Below, piece after piece: positions 58,354 to 64,000 of a stretch of DNA of 64,000 bases (the first letter of the stretch is position 1; every line of letters starts with the position of its first letter). The stretch spans positions 1,054,001 through 1,118,000 of the forward strand of contig CP048485.1 in NCBI GenBank assembly GCA_025560025.1, given 5' to 3'. The notes beneath the pieces were generated by a model. The model made no database searches and was not told the origin of the DNA. It saw only the letters and a program-made list of their open reading frames with translations. The position numbers and the translations under genes were made by a program. Source of the stretch: Agrobacterium tumefaciens (lineage in GTDB: Bacteria > Pseudomonadota > Alphaproteobacteria > Rhizobiales > Rhizobiaceae).

Positions 58354-59778
58354 ATGTTCTTTCTGGATAAGGCTGAGCCCATTTCGACGCGAGACACCTC
58401 GAACGAATCGATCATTCCGGAGCAGGAGAAGCGCCGCGACGACATGCGCGCCGTGGTTCTCGTGCCGGTTCTCAAGCAGCAACGCGAAGGCCGCGATGCG
58501 GCGTCGGCACCTCCTTCCCCCGGTCGCTCCGTTGAAGCCAAGCTTGAGGAAGCCAAGGGTCTGGCGCTCGCCATCGATCTCGACGTGACGCAGGGTCTTG
58601 TCGTTCCGGTCAATCAGCCGCGTCCCGCCACCTTGTTCGGAACCGGCAAGATCGAGGAAATCGGCCATCTTCTGGATGAGACCAATTCCGGCCTCGTGAT
58701 CGTCGATCACCCGCTCACCCCGGTGCAGCAGCGCAATCTCGAAAAGCAGTGGAATGCCAAGGTCATCGACCGTACCGGTCTGATCCTTGAAATCTTCGGC
58801 CGCCGTGCCTCGACCAAGGAAGGGACGCTGCAGGTCGATCTTGCGCATCTGAACTACCAGAAGGGCCGCCTCGTCAGAAGCTGGACCCACCTTGAACGCC
58901 AGCGCGGTGGCGCCGGTTTCATGGGCGGTCCGGGTGAAACCCAGATCGAGGCCGACAGACGCCTGCTGCAGGATCGCATCGTCAAGCTGGAGAAGGAATT
59001 GGAGCAGGTGGTGCGTACCCGCCAGCTTCACCGCGCCAAGCGCCGCAAGGTGCCGCATCCGATCGTCGCGCTGGTGGGCTACACCAACGCCGGCAAATCC
59101 ACGCTGTTCAACCGCATCACCGGGGCAGGTGTTCTGGCGGAGGATATGCTGTTCGCCACGCTCGATCCGACATTGCGGCGCATGAAGCTGCCGCATGGCC
59201 GCACGGTTATCCTGTCCGACACGGTCGGCTTCATCTCCGACCTGCCGACGCATCTCGTCGCCGCTTTCCGCGCGACGCTGGAAGAAGTGCTGGAAGCCGA
59301 TCTCGTTCTGCATGTGCGCGACATGTCCGATCCCGACAATGCCGCGCAATCGGCTGACGTGCTGCGCATTCTCGGCGATCTCGGCATTGACGAGAAGGAA
59401 GCCGAAAAGCGCATCATCGAGGTCTGGAACAAGGTCGACCGTCTGGAACCCGAGGCGCATGACGCCATCATGCAGCGTGCCGAAGGCCGCTCGAATATCC
59501 GTGCCGTTTCGGCAATCACGGGCGAGGGCGTCGATGCCCTCATGGACGAGATTTCAAAACGCCTGTCCGGTGTTTTGACGGAAACGACCGTTCTCCTGTC
59601 CGTTGAGCAATTGCCGCTCATATCATGGGTTTACAGCAACTCCATCGTCGATAGCCGTGAAGACCATGAGGATGGCTCGGTTGCGCTTGATGTGCGCCTT
59701 TCGGAAACGCAGGCGGCTGAACTCGAACGGAAGCTTGGAAAGGCGACCATTCGTGAGCGGGAAGACTGGGAGCGCTGA
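58354..59778 (+). CDS. hflX: GTPase HflX
   Basis: A 474-residue ribosome-associated GTPase. The HflX N-terminal domain runs to about residue 200, with RPATLFGTGKIEEIGHL near 89 and GGPGETQIEADRR near 191. The G domain has Walker A GYTNAGKST at residues 242-250, DTVGFISDLP near 289, and NKVD near 363. Its role is splitting or rescuing stalled ribosomes. In frame there is no ATG, GTG or TTG between the upstream stop at 58321 and 58354, so 58354 is the first available start. An internal ATG at 58444 also gives a plausible family start. Confidence 0.93.
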   Translation: MFFLDKAEPISTRDTSNESIIPEQEKRRDDMRAVVLVPVLKQQREGRDAASAPPSPGRSVEAKLEEAKGLALAIDLDVTQGLVVPVNQPRPATLFGTGKIEEIGHLLDETNSGLVIVDHPLTPVQQRNLEKQWNAKVIDRTGLILEIFGRRASTKEGTLQVDLAHLNYQKGRLVRSWTHLERQRGGAGFMGGPGETQIEADRRLLQDRIVKLEKELEQVVRTRQLHRAKRRKVPHPIVALVGYTNAGKSTLFNRITGAGVLAEDMLFATLDPTLRRMKLPHGRTVILSDTVGFISDLPTHLVAAFRATLEEVLEADLVLHVRDMSDPDNAAQSADVLRILGDLGIDEKEAEKRIIEVWNKVDRLEPEAHDAIMQRAEGRSNIRAVSAITGEGVDALMDEISKRLSGVLTETTVLLSVEQLPLISWVYSNSIVDSREDHEDGSVALDVRLSETQAAELERKLGKATIREREDWER

Positions 59779-59805
59779 GCGCTCCTTAATGGCATATCAG
59801 AACAA

Positions 59806-60651
59806 TCAGGACGAAACCGTATCGAGCGACCGTTCGATGCGTTTCGCCGCCTGCCACAGGTCTTCCATTCTCTCAAGGCTCGCTTCCTGAAGCGTCTCGC
59901 CACTATCAGAGAGTGATGTCTCTATATGGTTGAAACGCCTGCGGAACTTCGTGTTGGTGCCACGCAGCGCATTTTCCGGATCGGCCTTGACGTGGCGGCC
60001 GATATTGACGAGGGCGAAAATCAGGTCGCCGAGTTCATCCGAGACCTTTTCCGGTTTTCCTTCCGCCAGCGCCTCACGCAGCTCGGCGATTTCCTCTTCG
60101 ATCTTGTCGAGAATGGGAGCCGGGTCCGACCAGTCAAAACCGACGCGGGCCGCCTGTTCCTGTAGTTTCAAGGCCTCCGTCAGCGCCGGCTGGCTACGTT
60201 GTATCCCGCCCAGAAAACCCGCCTTGAAATCCTCCGTAATGCCCCGGCGCGCGCGGCGCTCCGCCCGCTCGCGTTTTTCCTCGGCCTTGATCCGGTCCCA
60301 TTGCAGCTTGACGCTGTCAGGCGTATCGGCGTCCGATGCGGCAAAGACATGCGGATGGCGGCGGATCATCTTCGAGGTGACGGCCTCAACCACGTCACCA
60401 AAGGCGAATTCGCCTTTTTCCTCGGCGATGCGGGCATGGAAGACCACCTGCAGCAACAGGTCACCCAGCTCCTCGCAGAGATCGTCCATATCCTCGCGCT
60501 CGATGGCATCGGCGACTTCATAGGCCTCTTCGATCGTGTAGGGCTTGATGGTCTCGAAGGTCTGGACGACATCCCACGGGCAGCCGGTCTCCGGTTCGCG
60601 CAGGGCCTGCATGATCTCGATCAGGCGGGAAATATCCTTCGAGGCTTCCAT
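59806..60651 (-). CDS. mazG: Nucleoside triphosphate pyrophosphohydrolase MazG
   Basis: A 281-residue two-domain MazG that hydrolyses NTPs to NMP and pyrophosphate, cleaning the nucleotide pool. The EExxD-type metal sites are visible in the first domain (YEVADAIEREDMDDLCEELGDLLLQVVFHARIAEEKG in outline) and a second set in the C-terminal domain (EEEIAELREAL ... DELGDLIFALVNIGRHVK). The ATG at 60651 is preferred over a TTG at 60660. It converges on hflX with 27 bp between the stops. Confidence 0.93.
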   Translation of the reverse strand: MEASKDISRLIEIMQALREPETGCPWDVVQTFETIKPYTIEEAYEVADAIEREDMDDLCEELGDLLLQVVFHARIAEEKGEFAFGDVVEAVTSKMIRRHPHVFAASDADTPDSVKLQWDRIKAEEKRERAERRARRGITEDFKAGFLGGIQRSQPALTEALKLQEQAARVGFDWSDPAPILDKIEEEIAELREALAEGKPEKVSDELGDLIFALVNIGRHVKADPENALRGTNTKFRRRFNHIETSLSDSGETLQEASLERMEDLWQAAKRIERSLDTVSS

Positions 60652-60754
60652 ATGTCTCAAACCTTCGTTCTTGCGGCGAGTATGGGTGAAAACGGGACCA
60701 CCCTTAAATGCCCTGTCTTTTCATTTTTACGCTTTGTTCGGATGCAAAGCCGCG

Positions 60755-61342
60755 TCAATTGAGCGGAATGTCATTGTCACCCTTTGAGGACTGGTAGCTG
60801 GTGGAAAGATCGTCATAGGCGGCCTTGATCCGGGCCGTCTGCGCCTTCAGCGTGGTCTTCAGCGGATCGTCTTCACCCTCCACCAGATCGGCAATGAAAT
60901 AGGAATTCCAGAAGGCATTGTTGCGGCGATATCCGCCGGGCTCCAGCCCGAAAACCTCCTTGAGGATTTTCAGATCATGCGGGATTGCGAAAGCGTCGCG
61001 GGAATCCTCGTGGCTGAAGAAGGAATAGAAATTGTCGAAGCCGGCCCAGGTGATGGCGGACATGCACATGGTGCAGGGTTCGTGGGTCGAAAGAAAAATC
61101 AGTTCCTTGGTATTCGGCTTTTCACCCAGTTCATAAAACCGTTTCAGCGTGTGCACTTCGCCATGCCAGAGCGGATTTTCCAGCTCATTATTTGTCTCGG
61201 CCACCACCAGCGACAGGTCGGATTTGCGCAGGATCGCCGCGCCGAAAACCTTGTTGCCGAGGCTGACCCCGCGCGCTGTCAGCGGCAGGATATCGTGTTC
61301 GATGACATCGAGAAGGCGGGCGGCGAGGGTGTGGCTGGTCAA
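60755..61342 (-). CDS. Nucleoside deaminase-family protein (TTG start)
   Basis: A 195-residue protein of the cytidine/deoxycytidylate deaminase-like fold. The zinc motifs are HGEVHTLKRF (His and catalytic Glu, about residue 54) and THEPCTMCMSA with the CxxC pair near 82-85. No ATG lies near the family start: the TTG at 61342 begins the conserved LTSHTLAARLLDVIEHD region and has AAGGA about 9 nt before it. The 99 codons upstream in the same frame show no resemblance to the family. The substrate (nucleoside, tRNA or another amine) is unknown. Confidence 0.75.
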   Translation of the reverse strand: MTSHTLAARLLDVIEHDILPLTARGVSLGNKVFGAAILRKSDLSLVVAETNNELENPLWHGEVHTLKRFYELGEKPNTKELIFLSTHEPCTMCMSAITWAGFDNFYSFFSHEDSRDAFAIPHDLKILKEVFGLEPGGYRRNNAFWNSYFIADLVEGEDDPLKTTLKAQTARIKAAYDDLSTSYQSSKGDNDIPLN

Positions 61343-61593
61343 GGGGCTGGTCCTTCGTGCCGCCTGCAGAAAAGCGGTCTTCGCATGGAGAAATCGACAG
61401 GAAACGGTCACTCCTTGTTCGGCGCGAGGACCCAGTTTGTCAAGGGATTCTGAAGGGATTCTGAGGCCCGAAAAAGGACCGCCGGTTTGTTTTCCTCCAA
61501 AACCGGGGTCTTCGAGAAATAAAAATCCAGGTGCTGGAAAGGCTTGAATTTCTGTTTCTTCAATCTTGCACCGCAATGCGGGATATATGTCCA

Positions 61594-63057
61594 ATGCACA
61601 AAGGACATGATTTTTCCGCTGCTGGCGACCGCCTTTCAACCTTCCCTGCCTTCTTCCGGGTTGAGGGACGGCTGGTCGCTGTTTTCGGAAATGGAGACGA
61701 GGCTTTCGCCAAGGTAAGGCTTCTCGCCAACACTGATGCGCATATCGTCGCCTATGCCGATCAGCCGGAAGTGGATTTTAGACGTTATCTCCAGGAAAAC
61801 AGCATTGATCATCGGGCATTGGGTTTTGAAAGCCGCCTGATCGACGGTGCAACGCTGGTTTTTGCCGCGACTGGTGACGAGGCGCTGGACCGTGAGATCG
61901 TTTCTGCGGCGCGTACAAAGAAAATCCCTGCCAATGCGGTGGATCAGCCGGAATTCTGCGATTTCTTCACGCCGGCGCTGGTCGCCCGCGCGCCTGTCGC
62001 CATTGCCATCGGCACGGAAGGGGCGGGGCCTGTTCTTGCCCAGATGATCCGCGCGCGCATCGATCAGATGCTGTCGCCGTCGCTCGGCAAGCTTGCGCGT
62101 CTTGCCGTGCAATATCGCGACGCAGCCGAAGAAAACGTGCCGAAGGGCGCCTTGCGGCGCAATTTCTGGCGACGGTTCTTTTCCGGTGCAGTCGCGGATG
62201 CCGTGGCTCTTGGCGATACGTCTTCAGCACGTGAAGCCGCTGATCGTCTGCTGCAATCGCCTGAGCGCAGCGAAGGCCGCGTCTGGCTGGTTGGTGCCGG
62301 TCCGGGGGCGGAAGATTTGCTGACATTGCGCGCCCAGCGCGTGCTGATGGAAGCCGATGTGATCGTCTATGATGCACTTGTGCCGCAGGCGATTGTCGAT
62401 ATGGGTCGCCGCGACGCCGAACGTCTCTCCGTCGGCAAGCGCAAGGGCTGCCACACGAAATCGCAGGAAGAGATCAACCGCCTGCTGGTGTGCCTCGGCA
62501 AGGATGGTAAGCGTGTCGTGCGCCTCAAATCCGGCGATCCGCTGGTCTATGGCCGGGCGGGTGAGGAAATGGCGGCGCTGCGTAACGCCGGTATCGGTTA
62601 TGAGATCGTGCCCGGCATAACCTCCGCCTTCGCTGCCGCTGCGGATTTCGAATTGCCGCTGACGCTGCGGGGTGTCGCTTCGTCGCTGATTTTCACCACC
62701 GGCCATGATCTGACCGGCGATGTTCTGCCCGACTGGGCCCGTCTTGCCGTCTCCGGCGCGACCATTGCCGTCTATATGGGCCGCAGCGTCGCCGCTTCGG
62801 TTGCGACAAGGCTGATCGAGGCGGGGCTCGGCGTGGAAACGACAGTCGCCGTCATCGAAAACGCCAGCCGCGCGGATCGCCGCCTGCTGCATGGCACATT
62901 GAACGATCTGCCCGACCTCGAACATCGCGATGAGTTGACCGGCCCGGTCATGGTCATCATCGGCGATGCGGTGGCGGGCGCCAATTTCGACAGGTCCGAG
63001 GCGCTTGCGCTTGCCGCAAGGCCGGCGAACCTCAAACGGGAGTATGCAAATGGCTGA
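61594..63057 (+). CDS. cysG: Siroheme synthase CysG (trifunctional)
   Basis: A 487-residue protein. The N-terminal part (about residues 20-220) is precorrin-2 dehydrogenase/ferrochelatase-like (EGRLVAVFGNGDEAFAKVRLL), and the C-terminal part (about 230-475) is uroporphyrinogen III methyltransferase (SUMT), with VWLVGAGPGAEDLLTLRAQR, YDALV and VKPGDPLVYGRAGEE-like motifs. It makes siroheme for the sulfite/nitrite reductase encoded two genes downstream. The ATG at 61594 is chosen by domain limits; 61576 is a close alternative. It overlaps the DUF2849 gene by 8 bp. Confidence 0.92.
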   Translation: MHKGHDFSAAGDRLSTFPAFFRVEGRLVAVFGNGDEAFAKVRLLANTDAHIVAYADQPEVDFRRYLQENSIDHRALGFESRLIDGATLVFAATGDEALDREIVSAARTKKIPANAVDQPEFCDFFTPALVARAPVAIAIGTEGAGPVLAQMIRARIDQMLSPSLGKLARLAVQYRDAAEENVPKGALRRNFWRRFFSGAVADAVALGDTSSAREAADRLLQSPERSEGRVWLVGAGPGAEDLLTLRAQRVLMEADVIVYDALVPQAIVDMGRRDAERLSVGKRKGCHTKSQEEINRLLVCLGKDGKRVVRLKSGDPLVYGRAGEEMAALRNAGIGYEIVPGITSAFAAAADFELPLTLRGVASSLIFTTGHDLTGDVLPDWARLAVSGATIAVYMGRSVAASVATRLIEAGLGVETTVAVIENASRADRRLLHGTLNDLPDLEHRDELTGPVMVIIGDAVAGANFDRSEALALAARPANLKREYANG

Positions 63058-63364
63058 CAAGGTTTTGACCGCCAACCGCCTGAGCGACGGTATCGCCGTC
63101 TGGCTCGACGCCAATGGCGAATGGACGGAGAACCTGCAGGGGGCGATCGTGGCCCGCCATGCGGAGGCCGTCGCCTCGTTCGAGGAAATCGGCAAGCGGG
63201 ATTTTTCCGCCAACAAGGTCGTTGATGTGGCCGTCATCGATGTCGTCGAGGAGAACGGCAAGCTCTGGCCGACCCGTCTTCGCGAACGCATTCGCGCTGC
63301 CGGCCCAACCGTGCACTATGCCACCGGCTTCAAGCCGGCCGATGCAGCATTCATCGCAGTCTGA
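63050..63364 (+). CDS. DUF2849 family protein
   Basis: A 104-residue protein of the DUF2849 family with no described activity. It starts KVLTANRLSDGIAVWLDANGEW, with repeated short strands and no signal peptide or metal motif. It lies between cysG and cysI, overlapping cysG by 8 bp and ending 8 bp before cysI. The conserved linkage suggests an accessory role in sulfite reduction or siroheme handling, but this is inference only. Confidence 0.85.
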   Translation: MADKVLTANRLSDGIAVWLDANGEWTENLQGAIVARHAEAVASFEEIGKRDFSANKVVDVAVIDVVEENGKLWPTRLRERIRAAGPTVHYATGFKPADAAFIAV

Positions 63365-63372
63365 GGAAGAAT

Positions 63373-64000
63373 ATGTACCGTTACGACGAGTTCGATCACG
63401 CATTTGTTGAAGGCCGCGTGGCACAGTTTCGCGATCAGGTTGAGCGCCGCTTGTCCGGCGAACTGGCCGAGGATGCGTTCAAGCCGCTGCGCCTGATGAA
63501 CGGCGTCTATCTCCAGCTGCATGCCTATATGCTGCGCGTCGCCATTCCCTACGGTACGCTGAATTCCAAGCAGATGCGGATGCTGGCCCATATCGCCCGC
63601 AAATATGACCGGGGTTACGGCCACTTCACCACCCGCCAGAACATCCAGTACAACTGGCCGCGTCTTTCCGATACGCCGGATATCCTGTCCGAACTGGCAA
63701 GTGTCGAAATGCATGCGCTGCAGACGTCCGGCAACTGCATTCGCAACGTCACCGCCGACCATTTCGCCGGTGCGGCCGCCGATGAGGTCGCCGATCCGCG
63801 TCCCTATGCGGAAATCCTGCGTCAGTGGTCTTCCGTGCACCCGGAATTCTCCTTCCTGCCGCGCAAGTTCAAGATCGCGGTGACGGGCGCCGAGCGCGAC
63901 CGCGCCGCCATTCAGGTTCACGATATCGGCCTGCATCTGAAAAAGAACGACAAGGGTGAGATCGGTTTTGCCGTTTATGTCGGGGGCGGGCAGGGCCGCA
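63373..64000 (+). CDS. cysI: Sulfite/nitrite reductase hemoprotein (CysI/NirA type), 5' part
   Basis: The first 209 codons of a nitrite/sulfite reductase that continue past the window edge, with no stop. The ferredoxin-like half-domain is visible: KPLRLMNGVYLQLHAYMLRVAIPYG in outline near residues 37-61, then RGYGHFTTRQNIQYNW near 79. The conserved loop TSGNCIRNVTAD (siroheme-binding side) is near 118, and FLPRKFKIAVTG near 162. Ferredoxin-type sulfite reductases of Rhizobiales are annotated cysI. The gene follows DUF2849 by 8 bp, completing cysG-DUF2849-cysI. The Fe4S4 cysteine ligands lie beyond the window. Confidence 0.88.
   Translation, partial: MYRYDEFDHAFVEGRVAQFRDQVERRLSGELAEDAFKPLRLMNGVYLQLHAYMLRVAIPYGTLNSKQMRMLAHIARKYDRGYGHFTTRQNIQYNWPRLSDTPDILSELASVEMHALQTSGNCIRNVTADHFAGAAADEVADPRPYAEILRQWSSVHPEFSFLPRKFKIAVTGAERDRAAIQVHDIGLHLKKNDKGEIGFAVYVGGGQGR

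Overview
This 64 kb window is a piece of an alphaproteobacterial main chromosome, almost certainly from the order Rhizobiales and most like Agrobacterium/Rhizobium. The basis is GC-rich coding sequence, the order dusB-ntrB-ntrC-ntrY-ntrX-trkA-hfq-hflX, a GAAC-N7-GAAC SOS box at lexA, a pyruvate dehydrogenase E1-beta with its own lipoyl domain, EipB, and two-hairpin intergenic repeats of the rhizobial kind. Species assignment is inference. The window cuts two genes: the 3' end of clpA at the left edge and the 5' end of a sulfite/nitrite reductase gene at the right edge.

Layout. 1-8.7 kb is a mixed region: clpA end, azlC-azlD (amino-acid exporter), a PAP2 membrane phosphatase, a divergent LysR/DUF1989 pair, a tightly overlapped minus-strand operon (Rid-family protein, glycerophosphodiesterase, FemAB/GNAT-like protein, HIT protein), and the periplasmic protein EipB. 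8.8-22.2 kb is a core macromolecule and envelope block on the plus strand: rpsB, tsf, pyrH, frr, uppS, cdsA, rseP, bamA, lpxD, fabZ, lpxA, lpxI, lpxB. It links translation, pyrimidine nucleotides, phospholipid, outer-membrane assembly and lipid A. 22.3-25.9 kb is an accessory cassette: a GntR/FCD regulator followed by a complete polar amino-acid ABC transporter. 26.0-33.8 kb holds gltA (minus), comEC, a glutathione S-transferase, lexA with its SOS box, a VOC protein and kdsA.

34-43.5 kb is central carbon metabolism: eno, ftsB, pdhA-pdhB-pdhC, an SGNH hydrolase, lpdA, a GlsB-like membrane protein and lipA. Enolase supplies the PEP route to pyruvate, the PDH complex makes acetyl-CoA, and LipA makes the lipoyl cofactor used by PdhB and PdhC. 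43.7-48.7 kb contains a DMT permease with an AraC regulator, a 58-codon small gene, a P-loop kinase-like gene, a RatA/Coq10 protein, a CinA-family amidase and bifunctional ispDF. 49-59.8 kb is the nitrogen-regulation and RNA block (dusB, ntrB, ntrC, ntrY, ntrX, trkA, hfq, hflX). 59.8-64 kb has mazG, a nucleoside-deaminase-like gene and the sulfur assimilation genes cysG-DUF2849-cysI.

Most of the window is ordinary core genome and I did not find a clear undescribed system. The more interesting points are: a pair of matching two-hairpin repeats 39 kb apart, a third different repeat lying between two similar terminators after eno, a GntR operator-like palindrome covering its own start codon, a perfect LysR-type inverted repeat, NtrX lacking the GAFTGA loop, a Rid protein lacking the catalytic arginine, and a 53-nt identical tract shared by pdhB and pdhC. 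No tRNA, rRNA, CRISPR array, insertion sequence or prophage was seen.
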